A stretch of DNA of 64,000 bases, from assembly GCA_014898415.1 (NCBI GenBank), contig RCTD01000003.1, positions 2,418,001-2,482,000 of the forward strand, given 5' to 3'. Source of the DNA: Stromatinia cepivora. Lineage: Eukaryota; Ascomycota; Leotiomycetes; Helotiales; Sclerotiniaceae. Below, piece after piece: positions 44,976-57,099 of this stretch (position 1 is the first letter of the stretch; each line of letters starts with the position of its first letter). The notes under the pieces were generated by a model. That model saw only the letters and a program-made list of their open reading frames with translations. It made no database searches and had not been told where the DNA came from. The position numbers were made by a program, and so were the translations under genes.

Positions 44976-46046
44976 AATGGTATTTTGATATACTAATTGA
45001 CAATTTTTGTTTGTAGTTCTTAATTTCCTTTTATATTCTTTTAATTTATTTCAGATTTCGATAATAATTATATCGGGATAAATATCGGGTTGAAATTTGA
45101 AGTTCTGGATTATTGTTATATATATATTGATTATGATTATATTAACTTTGATATATTTCGATTTAAAGTATTTCCAAAGTATATATATTGTTGAATATTC
45201 GTCGATAAAGATTTCATTGTTGTTATTAAGTGTTATACAAATATATAATAATATATTCGTTTTGTTCTTTAAATATTCCGATTTTAATTCGATATTGTAA
45301 TATATATGATTATTGATTTTATAAATAGATATTATATTGGATCTTGTAATCTATATATATTCATTTAATATTTGATCAATTATATAAAATCATTCTTTTT
45401 CTTTCAATTATATTTTTGTTTATTTGAATTATTGTTTATAATTGTTTTGATCGAATTTCGAAGGATTATTTGATTCCGATATTATAAAGATTTTTTATTG
45501 TTTGATGAATATCGAAAATAGTCTTTAGGTTTTTAAGATAGTTTTAAAAAATATATAATAAATAGGTTCAAGATAATAAAGAAATATAAAAATAAAATAA
45601 TAAAAAAATTCGTAAAATTGTATTGTAATATATTTTCTTATAATTATATGAATTTGTTTTTCGTTTTTATTATAATTCTGTATTAGTATTATATAGATTA
45701 CTTTCCATTCTAACCTGTAATATTGTAAATTATAAATTATATTATCATATTTCAATTCTGTTTTAATAATATTATATAAAAATTTTGATTTTCATTTTGT
45801 TTTATTTTTATTAGTTATATTAATTCTTTTTCGATTTACTTTGCTTTTTAGTTATTATTGTATAATTAGATTTTATAATCTATTAACTTTTGATACAGAA
45901 AATAGTAATATTGTTGATTATATAGATTAAACTAAAGATCTATATTTCTAGTAGGAGTAGAATTGAAATTATCCCTAAATATGGTTTGTACACTATTGTG
46001 ATCACGTGACCTCAATTCTAATCCTATGATGGCCTCATTTCCAATA

Positions 46047-47040
46047 GAATTTATTTATTGTATAAATTTTATCAATCAAATAATCGATATTCATACTACA
46101 AAAAAGCTTAAGCAATTTGTTAAAGTCTTTGATCTACAAAATTATATCGAAATAAATAAGATAATTATTCAAAACAAGGATAATTATAAAGATTTTATTT
46201 ATTTATTTATTTTTATAAATCGAAAAACCTTTAATTTATTCATCAAATATATTTCAGATTTATTATTTACAAATAAATTGATTTTAAAGATAGATACAAA
46301 TCTAAAAAATGATAATAGAAATAAAGAAATCGATTTAGGATTATTTAATCCATTTAATCTTTTAAATAATAAGGATAAAATATACAATAAAGATATACGA
46401 ATATTAATCGATCTTTTTATTAAAGAAATTAAAAAAGCTGATTCTTTTATTGAGAAATAATTATATCTTATAGATAAAGATATTGATATTATTTAAAAAG
46501 ATATTTATAATAATAATACAAATCCCGATTTTATTGAATATATTGATATAAGGAATATAAAATATAAGTTTATTAATTATATTATTGAAGTTCTTTATAG
46601 TATATATAAAAATAATTTAGAGATTGTTTTAATCGATTAATTTCAATATTCCAAAAGGAAATATATATATTAAATAATCAATCAAAATATTTTATAAAAA
46701 AAATCCAATTATTACAAAGATTATTATATCTTATATATTCATTTGATCGATTTATAAAGAATTCGTGGATTTATGATTTCGAATAAATACTTAAAAAAGT
46801 TTGTATTATAAGGATTGAAATATTTAGGGCTCAAATCAATCCATCTAAATTTCAATTATATGATTATTATTCAGAATTATCTTTTTTCTAAGAATCACCT
46901 GGTTTTTATATTCCAGAGCAATCAATATATATACAAAGATAATTATATATACAATAATATTATCAAAGAAACAATTTTAATACTGAATTCTATATAAAAA
47001 TCGTTATATTTCAAAAAATAAACTTAATAGAATTATTCTG
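46047..47040 (+). other. AT-rich DNA with a 144-residue ORF of unknown origin
   Basis: The ORF starting in the copia LTR (46026-46460) and further low-stop stretches to 47000 are hydrophilic and transposon-like but match no domain I can name. They could be the upstream part of the copia relic that follows or a separate element. Confidence 0.35.
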
Positions 47041-47767
47041 TTTAAACAACTTTCATTTTATATTCTGATTTGATTAACAAAGAATAAATAATATAAAAAA
47101 ATATTCTCAATTTATAATAATTTATAATATAATCATTATTAAAATTGAAATAAAATCATTATTATTTTCCATTTAATCTATAATCAAAGGATTATAGATA
47201 ATATTATTTCTTCGAATTTATATATTTGCAATTCCAAAATTACCTTGTTTTTATTATCAATTAAAAGATTATTAAATAGAATATTAATTCAAATAAAATT
47301 GTAATCCTGAAATTAATAATCTTAAGATTAGGAAATTCTAATATAAAATCGATTCTGGATTGGAATTTACAAAATCGATCCTTCTTCAATAAATATTTAT
47401 ATATAAATATAATAATCAAAATCTAATTATTTATTATTATTTATATTTAATAATATAAAGAAATCTCCAAATTAAAAATATTATTGAGATTATTTATATT
47501 ATTATATTAACAAATCGATCATTCAGAATTATAATGGTAATTATCATTAAATATAATCTCGAAACAAAGTAATACAATATAATCAATATTTTCATCAATA
47601 TTTTGTATAATCCTTCCAATACTCTAATTATATACTATCTATCTAATAAATACAAAATTCTAAACAAAAATATTATAATCGATCGAATCTTATATAATCT
47701 ACAAAATTCCCTAATTATATAATTTAGGGATTTTATTCAGATATTCGAAAAATTAGGATTGATATAA
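47041..47767 (+). pseudogene. Ty1/copia RT relic, 5' portion, split by the gypsy insertion
   Basis: Plus-strand translation near 47680-47760 shows LYNLQNSLII.FRDF...EKL-type copia RT sequence (family pattern LYGLR.SP..W...F...L). It ends at 47767 where the gypsy LTR begins. The next 33 bases of this RT appear only after the gypsy element, at 55789, and the joined sequence matches window positions 1-40. Confidence 0.7.
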
Positions 47768-48299
47768 TGTGAAAGAGGTAGGTCGAGATACATGCGTCCC
47801 GATAGCATGCTGCAAGGGGAAATAGGAATTGGAATTGATCAGATTATATTGTAAAGATTTCAAATAGTAAAACTAGTAGATTTAGATAATGGTTTGGATT
47901 GTATATAAATAAAATACAAAAAGATTAATAGAAAATGATTGATTTCTTTTAAGAAAAAAGGAACAGAGTTTTTTTTTATATTTAATTATGAAAAGTTATA
48001 TAACCATATGATTACGAATTAGCTATATGTTAGACTTTGATATCCCAATTTTCTCATACCCTTCCCCTCCCTAGAATATATATTCTATTTAGCTTTAGAA
48101 TAATTATAAAAAATAAAAACCAAAAAAATCAAAAGATAATTAAATTAGGGAAAACTAATTAGAATATCAACAAATTAAAATAGTAAACAATTTTTAAAAT
48201 TGTTTTAAAAAAACAATATATTTTAGATTTTCATTGATCCAAATTTGCTTTTATTGTTTCTTTACCAAATTCGATAGAAATTTCAAATTTCTAAAAAGT

Positions 48300-50330
48300 A
48301 TCTTTATTATTCTCTTTATTTTCAGTTTTTCTTGAATGTTTAATTGAATGTTTTGTAATGGATTTTGTATTTGTAATTGAACTTTTTAATAATTCCTGAA
48401 TACGATTTGAATAACAAATAGAAACTTTTGGTGTTACAAGCTTTTATCCAATATTGGAAAAATGATCTTTTCTTTTATTATTAAATTTCGTAAAAGGTTT
48501 TTTTACTGAAAAACAATTCATCTATTCTTTATTTGATTTACAATCTATATCAAAGATTGAAACAGTATTTTGTATTCCAAAAGGTCTAATTAGGAATAAA
48601 CTAAATAATATTATAGATTAATTCTAAATTGGTTTTCGTTTTATAATTTCTTTTCTTTTTTTAATAAACTTCTTTAATATAAATTAAAATTTTCTAATAA
48701 AGAATTCTTTATCAATTAGATTTATGATCTCCTAATTACTAATATTTTCCTTATTAAGGAATTCATCATCTTCGAGATCCTTATTATAAAAAACTTCTTA
48801 TTTTTGTAAAGATATATTATAATTTACAAATAATAATCGATCTCCTTATTATTTCTTTTCATTTTGGAATACTTCAAATTAGATGATTAGATTTATTATT
48901 ATAAGATTATATCATCGTTTATATCAAAGCTCAAATTCATTATTATTGATTTCGAATAATCTATTTGTTATTTTTTTCATAATATTAGAATTTCAAGATA
49001 AGTATTTTAAAAGGATTATAGAAAAATAATTTTGTAAAACAAAATTGATATTAAAAAAAAAGGATTAAGGGATATAAAGATTTTCTTTATTAAGTTTGTT
49101 TAATTCAAAAAGAATAATCTGATTTTGAAAAGATCTCTGAAGGTTTTCATAAAAACTATTATTTTTTATATTCTTTTCGTTCGAAGTTATAATTAAATAA
49201 AAGATCGGTACCAAAATCGATCTATAGAATCTAGAAGAATTGATATATTTCAAAATGATATTTAATCGAATTACAATTATTCGAGATTTAGACTTAATCA
49301 AGGTTCTTTAACGAAACTGATTCTTTCATTTGGCTTTTTGGAAAGCTTCCTTTTTTATTATTCAATCAAGATTATATTATAATTGATAAATGAAAGAATA
49401 CTTTTTTAAGAATTTCCGAATTAAATTATTATTATTATTTAGTTTATAAAAAGTAAGGATTTAATATTCTTTATAGGAACTTTTAATCGATTCCCCTAAT
49501 TTAGGAAAGTTAATTATAATAATTATTCTTTTTGAAGTTTCTTTTTGTTTGCCCTTAAAAGTTAGATAGAAAAGATTAGAGAAAAAATAATAAAGGTTAA
49601 ATTTCTTATTATAATCAAGAAAATATAATATAGATAAAAGTATTAATATAAAATGGAATTCTTTATTCTTCTAAGTGTAAATAATAATATATTATAAAAC
49701 AAGATTATATCTTAAGAGAAATTGAATAATCGAAAAATAGTAATTTGAGAATGAGTCTCTTTTAAAGATTCTGTGGAAATGCTATTTGTAGGTAACGAGA
49801 ATATCTTTGTAAATATTTTGTAAATCGAATTTATCTCTTTGTTCGAAAATGTATTGAAATAAAAGAATATATAAAGTAAATTGATTCTCAAAGGATTCTT
49901 TGTTTGATGGTTTTAATAGAAGAAGGTTATCTTTAAGAATTTCGTTAAAATCAAAGGAATAGAAATTCTTTATTAAGCCGAATCGATTAAAACTAAGGGT
50001 TTACTTTGACCGTTTCAAAACCAAGAACTAATGTAAACGGAATCAAAAGTAGAATACCCCTATCAACCTTATTTCATTAATACACTCTCGATTTCTGGCA
50101 ATAGTAACCAATCTATTTTGTAGTTTCTTAATCAAAACATATTTCGATTTTAAATCGAAAAGCTTTACCAGAGTATGCAAATGATATATATATAGAATAT
50201 CTATAATGATTTGTTTTCTTAATGATACAACAATTTTCCATTCTATTTGGTCAGCAATATATCCATCGTTTACCAAAGAGTACCATCCCTTTTCAAACTA
50301 GTAACCTAAATCACAAAAACAACTTTTCAG
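48300..50330 (-). pseudogene. Unidentified coding region downstream of gypsy pol (copy 1)
   Basis: Minus-strand frames with few stops, including 50043-50276 (77 residues, with YIYHLHTLVKLFDLKSKYVL) and 49065-49301 (78 residues). The same region occurs in copy 2 at 57100-59363, so it belongs to the element. It contains no integrase, chromodomain or RNase H signature that I can see. Its position between integrase and the 3' LTR is where some gypsy elements carry an extra ORF. Confidence 0.5.
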
Positions 50331-50379
50331 TTCCCCTGTATTCTCTTTTAATGACATTATAATTCTGTTCAGCATGATT

Positions 50380-50685
50380 CTATATATCACTTTTATATTT
50401 AATAATGGTGCGAAGCTTATTATTGTATATTTGACCTAAAACAGCTCCCCATTCTATCAAGTTAGTATCGACAACGAATATAATGATTCCGGCTTTAGAT
50501 GAATAAGTCAATGGAAGAAGGATTGGGACCGAAATTAATTTGTTTTTCAGTAAGATCATTGTAGTATTATGATTAGTGGTCCAAATAAATTTTATATTTT
50601 TCTTCAATAATATATAAAGAAGTTCTGTAATAATAGCGAAATTCTTTATCCAAAGTCGATAGAAGATATATACTCTAAAGAACAT
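50380..50685 (-). pseudogene. Gypsy RT thumb and RNase H start, truncated
   Basis: 101 residues: the FFRVYIFYRLWIKNFAIIT block and FIWT...A...LK..L.S.P.L.PL.Y match the RT thumb/connection of fungal gypsy elements. AGIIIFVVDTNLIEWGAVLGQ is the start of RNase H with its first catalytic Asp. The frame then ends at the internal deletion. RT proper lies upstream at about 50700-51800 with many stops. Confidence 0.8.
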
Positions 50686-52253
50686 TCTAACTTTATGATC
50701 GTTCGAACAAAATGGTCATTCAAGTATCTTAATGATTTTGACAATATCGGGACTTCTTCCTTCAGAATTAGTATAATAACCTACGATTCGGATTCCATCA
50801 TAACATCATTTGGATTTGATACTGATAATGTATCCTGTATATTCAATACATTCCATTATAGCATTTAGATTTTTCAGATACTCGATAACGAACTTCCTCA
50901 ATTTAGATTCAACTTCAGCTTCATTGTATTGAATTCTAGAACCCTTAATTTCAATATCATCTAAGTAAAATATAATAATATCAAGTATGATATTCTATAG
51001 TATTTTTGATATAATTTTTGTAAATTAAGTAATTGAATTAGTAATCCTTTGTAATAAAATAATAAATCTTATTAAATCAAAAGGGGTTATGATAATAATG
51101 ATATCTTTATTCTTCTTATTTAAAGATATTTGATTATATTTAAAGAAAAAGTTAATCAAGGATATTAATAAATATTCAATTATTTATTCAACAAATTCCT
51201 CTAAGTTTGGAAGTATATTTGTATTTCGCAGAATTACAATATTTGCTTTTGTTATTACAACAATAATATAATACTTGTTAATTTTGTTCTTCTTAATTAA
51301 ATATCAAGGGTTTCGATATAATCCTTCTCCTTTTTTTAATATACTTTGCTTAATATAATCTCTTATCATTTTGATAGTTATTGATAAAAGGGCTTTAAAG
51401 AATACAAAACCAAGAGTTTATTAAACTTTATATAATATTATTTTGATAATCTATAATAGAGTAATTGAAGGTTTGATATTATTGGTTTCTGTTTAATCAA
51501 AAATTAATACTACTTTTCGATTCTATAATAGTATAAGAAGAAGTTCCTTTTTATATTTTCAAAATATATCTTCGATATTTAATAATGCTAAACATTCTTG
51601 TATCAATCGGAAACCTTTAGATCTGGTATCGAAATATAATATCAAATACTTCAAAAAGGGATCTGATAATTGATATTTAGAATATTTTGTATATTCCAAT
51701 TTTAATCAATTAGAGTTACCTTCTAGGATTTTTTTATCGATATATTCTATTTCGTTTGAGAGTTTTATCTTGTCCTTTTTTTTTTTATATATATCGTTAA
51801 CCAGAACAAGAATTTCGGATTTGACATTGATTAGTTTCTCCTAGGCATTACTTTCTACTCTAAATTCTTTCAAATTGAAGTGAATACTATTAGCAGCAAA
51901 ATATTTCTGAAATCCTTCTAGTTCTGAATCTTCAATATTGTCAAATATATCTTCGATATCAAAGTCAAAACCAATTCGAACAATATTTGTACTAAACTTT
52001 ACAGAATTTAAAATCATTTTAAAATTTGGAATACCAATCAAGAGTTCTAGGAAATGATTTTTAACGAATTCTTCAAATTTCCCTTCACTTTTGATAACAT
52101 TTAAGACTTTTAGGAGATCACCAATACAATCTTTAAGATTTGTATTATTTATTCTTTTCCCGATTTTTCAAGGCCAATTTTTATAATATTTGTTTTACAT
52201 TTTGGTTCAATCGTTTAGCAACTGGTTTTATTAATATTATTATCATCAATAAC

Positions 52254-52530
52254 CTATACAATTTGTTCATTTCCTTTGTATTCAAAATCGATCTTTTCTG
52301 CAAATAGATATAATATCCCTAATAATAATAAATCTTTAATATTATTCAAAACAAAGATATCGATAATATTCTTAATTCCTTCAAAATTGATTTCTACATC
52401 TTCAATCAATCTATATAAAATAATAATACTTTCATTAAGAATAATCATTATTACTTTATATTCGTATATTATGAATCCCAATTCTTTTACAACTTCCAAA
52501 CTCATTATATTGATTATTAATCCCGAATCG
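52254..52530 (-). pseudogene. Gypsy aspartic protease (retropepsin) segment
   Basis: The catalytic Asp-Ser-Gly is intact at 52521-52529 (minus strand). It is followed by INIMSLEVVKELGF, an ILNES strand, and LLLGILYLFAEKIDFEY, where retropepsins carry the ILG flap-side motif. The 83-residue stretch is uninterrupted. It sits between gag and RT as expected. Confidence 0.75.
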
Positions 52531-54377
52531 ATAATACTATTAATCTTAATATTCTTATCTATAAGGGTTACAATAATAATAAATATATTATATATTTCTT
52601 TTGATTGATAATTAAAGAAAACATTTAAATAATTAATAGCTATTAAAACTATTGCAGCTTTTTCAATAAGAATTTCTGAATTTCTGAAAAGCTCTCTTCG
52701 TTCTTCGATATCTATAATTAATACTTTTTTGAAAGTTTGTTTAAAAAGATTTAATATATATATAAAAGCAATCCCAATTATTATCAGGATTTCGATTCTG
52801 CAAATCCATTCTAAGATTTTTGTTAGGGATTCTGTAGTATAAATAATAATTAATACTTACTTCTTTATTTTTGAGGATCTAATATAAAAGTTGGATGTTT
52901 TATCCTTTTGCATTATACTATTCTCATCAGGTTCAGGAAGGTTCTCCCTTCCTTGAGATTCTTCTACTTCGTCTTCTTCACTTTTGTCAATATTTATGGT
53001 TTCACCTTTATTAGAGAATTCTTTTTCTAGCCTCTCCCTTTCAATTTGATCTATTATTCTGAACAATACCTTTCAAGAAATACTTAACGATTTTTAGGGT
53101 TTATCAATTCCGCTTTATCCTATCGATTTGGACTTTTTAAATAATCAATTTTATAACCTTAAAACTTCTTTAAACTAGATAATTACATTGATATTGATAA
53201 TTTCCCCTTTTTAATAATTAACATTATTTACAAATATATCCCTTATAATTTCGATATTAAAGATTCTAAAATTCGATAAACCATCCTCAGTATTGAATTT
53301 CTCCAATCGCTTTTCTTACTAACCAAACCTATAAGTTTTTGTATATATTTCAATTTGATAATTCTCTAGGGAATTCTTTTATTTAAAGATTGGGGAAGGA
53401 TTAGGATATCCTTTAGAATCAAATATGAAGATTCTATATTCGTTATAATAACATAATCCAACATTAATATCATCGATCTTTTTAGGGCAATTTTATTTCA
53501 TAATATGATTATCATTGTGAGAAAATCTTCCAAAACAATAATAATAGAGATAATTCTTTTTATAAGCTTTATTTATATCAAAAAGAATTCCCTTTTGTTT
53601 ATCCTGAATAAAATAGTTATTGTATTTCGTATTGCTTCTTCGATGAATAATTTAATATTGTAATAACGAAAACGATAATTTTGAGTCCCTTGTACCTTTG
53701 ATTTTCACCCTTAAATGATTCATATTGAATTTATTCAAAAGATCAATGATTTCATTTATAATGTTCTTTATCTTTTATCCTTGAGAATAAGGCTTTGTAT
53801 TAGTATTGAAGACAAATAAGGTTTTCATATATTTATATATGACCTGGGAAACAATAGTCTAATGAAACTTAGATCTTTCGTAAATTCGGGCAATAGAATC
53901 CTCAGAAAAGCATCATTTATAGGCTTCGTTTATTATTCTCTTGAAGTTCATAGAAGCAGGATTATCGAGGTCAATTTTAAACTATTTAATAATCTTCTTT
54001 TTCATTTGGGTATATAGATTATACAGGAATATCCTTTCAGTTTTGAATTCGGTGATTATATAATTGTTAATAAGTTGAATAGCCGAAAATATGAATTTGA
54101 TAATATAATCTTTTACTATTGTTGGATTTGTATTATAATCCTTTTTATTCTTGTTGTATTGATTGTTAACAAATTGATCAAAAAAGTTTTGAATATCTAT
54201 TATTTATTGGGTATTATAATTGCAAAAGTATCGAAGTAATATTGATTTCAATTCTTTTTTTCAATTATATTTAATAAGATTATATTCCGATATAAGTTTG
54301 ATTTGGATAGTAGTAGTATAATTGTAGTATTAAGAAAATCGAATTTGTATTTCCTTATCGGATATATTGTAATCAAT

Positions 54378-54899
54378 TTATAAGGTATTCCAAATTGTAA
54401 GGAAATCAGATATATCGATTCCGTTGAAAATAGGGGTAGCGGTATTCCTAATGTATAATATAATAGGGAATATATATATATGATCCTTAGTACGAATAGC
54501 AAATGGAATTTTTGATGGATTTTGCTGTTGTTGGTTTATTTCTTTTTCTTTTTTGGTTTTCTTTGTTTTTTCTTTTTTTTTAATAGGATTTCTGTTACCA
54601 TCAATAGAGAGTTCTTTGATGGATTCAAAAGGATTAATAATTGAAACAATAATATTATCCTTTAATCCTTGAAAAACATTTTGTAGAAAATTCAATTTTA
54701 TAAACAAATCAAAATTATCCATTATATTATCATAACTTGATTGAAAAATATCCGATTTGTTAAAGTCTAATTCAATATTTGATTTTCGATAACTTTCAAT
54801 ATTTATAATTTTTTTTTGATAAATTTTCAAAAGAAAAAAAAAGATATATATAATCCTTTCTAGGATTTTCCTTTTTCCAAAAGAATACATGAATCTCAA
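54378..54899 (-). pseudogene. Gypsy gag, N-terminal region
   Basis: 173-residue open stretch. After a Lys/Glu-rich segment (KKKEKTKKTKKEKE) it enters TATPIFNGIDISDFLTIWNTL, the usual entry of fungal gypsy gag (F.G.d..dFL). The 210-nt Glu/Asp-rich ORF at 52857-53066 is the gag C-terminal portion. Confidence 0.65.
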
Positions 54900-55788
54900 A
54901 TTCTTTAGTTAAGAGTTTTTTAAAATATATCTTAAATTTTTGATTGCCGATATCAAGGATAGTAATTTAATGTATTATACCCAATCCTTCCTATTACTCC
55001 AATATACATTTAGGTATTCAAATAGCTCTAAAAATATATAAAACATTCAAGATCTTTCAATATAATTAATCACATTTAATCAAGATCATTCTCGGGATTG
55101 GAGTTTTCTTGCTCACAAAAATAAATAATTCGTTTGCAAATAAAGATTCCATTATATTTGGAATTCTAATACACTTTTAGTATTACTAATTGCATCCCCA
55201 AATAGGATTTTCATCAATATATTCCTCTCAAAATAGAAAATAAAATAATAATTCTGCTGAAAAATAACTTGTCTTCGATATAATGGATAAGTACAAATAA
55301 AGAAGCTTCGATAATCAAAACTTTCTTATTTAGAATTTGGTAATCCTATATTTTTGAAAAGATTATTCTTTCAAGATCAATTCTATCTCTTTATCTACAA
55401 ATTGCTAATTCTATTTTCTTTTCAATTATAGTTTTTTTACAAATATATTTATATAATATAAACCATACAATTCGAATCCAGTATAGATCATTATTATGAA
55501 AAAGATAGATCGAAATATATATATCCCGATAATATATTGCAAAAGGAAATGGGAATTGGAATTGATCAGATTATATTGTAAAAACTTTAAATAGTAAAAC
55601 TAATAGATTTAGATAATAATTTGGATTATACATAAATGGAATACAAAAAGATTAATAAAAACGATTGATTTCTTTCAAGGAAAAAGGAGCAGAACTTTTT
55701 TTTATATCTAACTACAAAGAGTCATATAACCATATAACTACGAACTAGCTACATGTTAGGCCTTGATATCCCAACTTTCTCACAATAA

Positions 55789-56797
55789 TATAAAAAGGAA
55801 TTATATTTACATATTAATCTAAAATATATTATTATAATTCTTTTCTTTATAGATAATATTCAAATCATTTATTATAAGAAAAACGAATTAATTATTATAA
55901 AAATTATTGAAGAAATCAAAGTTATATATAAGCTATAAGATCTAAGAAATATTAAATGATTTTTAGATATATATATACTCTATAATCAATTCAAGAAAAA
56001 GCTATAGTTAATTTATAATATATATATTGAAAAGATTGTTAAGAAATTCAAAGCAATAAACAGGATAATAAGTACATTATTTCCGATAATGATATTTCGG
56101 AAAAATCAGGGTTAAGTTTTTATATATATTATAAAAATATATCAAGAGAAAATAAGCTCAATATTATATATTATAATTATTATAAAAGCGGATATATTAT
56201 TCATTGCTTTATAATTGAATTATTATTTGATCAATCCATTAAACGATTATATGAAAACTATCGATCATTGTTTATAATATCTATAAAATATAAAATATCT
56301 TGTAATCTAATATAATGATAATCAAATACTATAACTTCTCGTTTTCTCAGATACTTCTTTTGTAAATGATCCAAATATTTGTTAATCATTTCAAGGGTAT
56401 ATTATATCCCTTTTCGATAATTTAATTATATAGAAAACATTCAAATAAAATATCATAATCACTTCAATTACCGAAATAAAACTTTTCAGAATCGAATATA
56501 TATCAAAAAATACTATAACAATTCTATATTTCTTAAAAAAGATTGATTTAGTAATAAAAGAATCTATAATGATTTTCTATAATAATTAGTAAACAATTAG
56601 ATTAGTAATTGATGAGAATAAACAGATCACTACAAAACTATATTATATCGATATTCAAAATATATAATTATATTAAGAATATTCAAAAAAGAACTTTTAT
56701 ATAATCTATTTATCGATTATCAATATAATAATTAATAGGTTCATTAAGAACTTTATAAAACAAAAGTTCGAATACTTTCGATCCTTTTTTAATCTAT
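55789..56797 (+). pseudogene. Ty1/copia RT C-terminus and RNase H relic, 3' portion
   Basis: Continuation of the relic at 47041-47767. It aligns throughout with window positions 34-1050, including the LGI block, the IGS.LY block and SS.GYI, with additional stops. It ends at 56797 where gypsy copy 2 begins. Confidence 0.8.
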
Positions 56798-57099
56798 TGT
56801 GAAAGAGGTAGGTCGAGATACATGCGTCCCGATAGCACGCTGCAAGAGGAAATGGGAATTGGAATTGATCAGATTATATTGTAAAAGCTTCAAGTAGTAA
56901 AACTAATAGATTTAAATAATGGTTTGAGTTATATACAAATGGAATACAAAAAGACTAATGGAAAACGATTGATTTCTTTCAAGAAAAAGGGAATAGAATC
57001 TTCTTTTATATTTAATTATAAAAAGTTATATAATTATATAACTACAAATTAGTTATATATTAAACCTTGATATCCCAATTTTCTTATACCCTTCCCCTT

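Larger units (their letters stand above)
40571..46046 (-). mobile_element. Complete but decayed Ty1/copia element, 166-bp LTRs
   Basis: Two 166-bp direct repeats bound 5476 bp: 40571-40736 (starting TGTTAACTTTTGG) and 45881-46046 (starting TATTAACTTTTGA). Both end TCATTTCCAATA. Minus-strand translation passes from the 45.9-kb side through gag with a degenerate zinc knuckle, integrase, RT and RNase H, the copia order. The plus strand is C-depleted, and the RT Asp-Asp motif is YIND. I cannot identify a clean target duplication: the left flank ends GAATTAT and the right begins GAATTTA, so GAATT is possible only with a 2-bp offset. It is dead, but it is the only element here whose whole length lies within the window without interruption. 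Confidence 0.88.
47768..55784 (-). mobile_element. Ty3/gypsy element copy 1, integrase-deleted, TSD ataa
   Basis: LTRs are 47768-48058 (291 bp) and 55495-55784 (290 bp). ATAA flanks both (47764-47767, 55785-55788). Deleting the element and one ATAA reproduces the uninterrupted sequence at window positions 15-40. Minus-strand order is gag (from 54.9 kb), protease, RT, start of RNase H, then directly the 3' coding region of unknown function. Compared with copy 2, about 3.2 kb covering the rest of RNase H and all of integrase is absent at about 50335. The 5' LTR is more mutated than the 3' LTR. It is inserted in a copia relic. Confidence 0.88.

Noticed and set aside
40566..46051. A 5-bp target duplication around the complete copia element
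   Set aside because: The bases directly outside the LTRs (ATTAT and GAATT) do not match. GAATT fits only if the left LTR starts 2 bp earlier, which its partner does not support.
46026..46460. 144-residue ORF as a gene
   Set aside because: It starts inside the copia LTR, sits in AT-rich transposon debris and shows no domain; probably a chance survivor.
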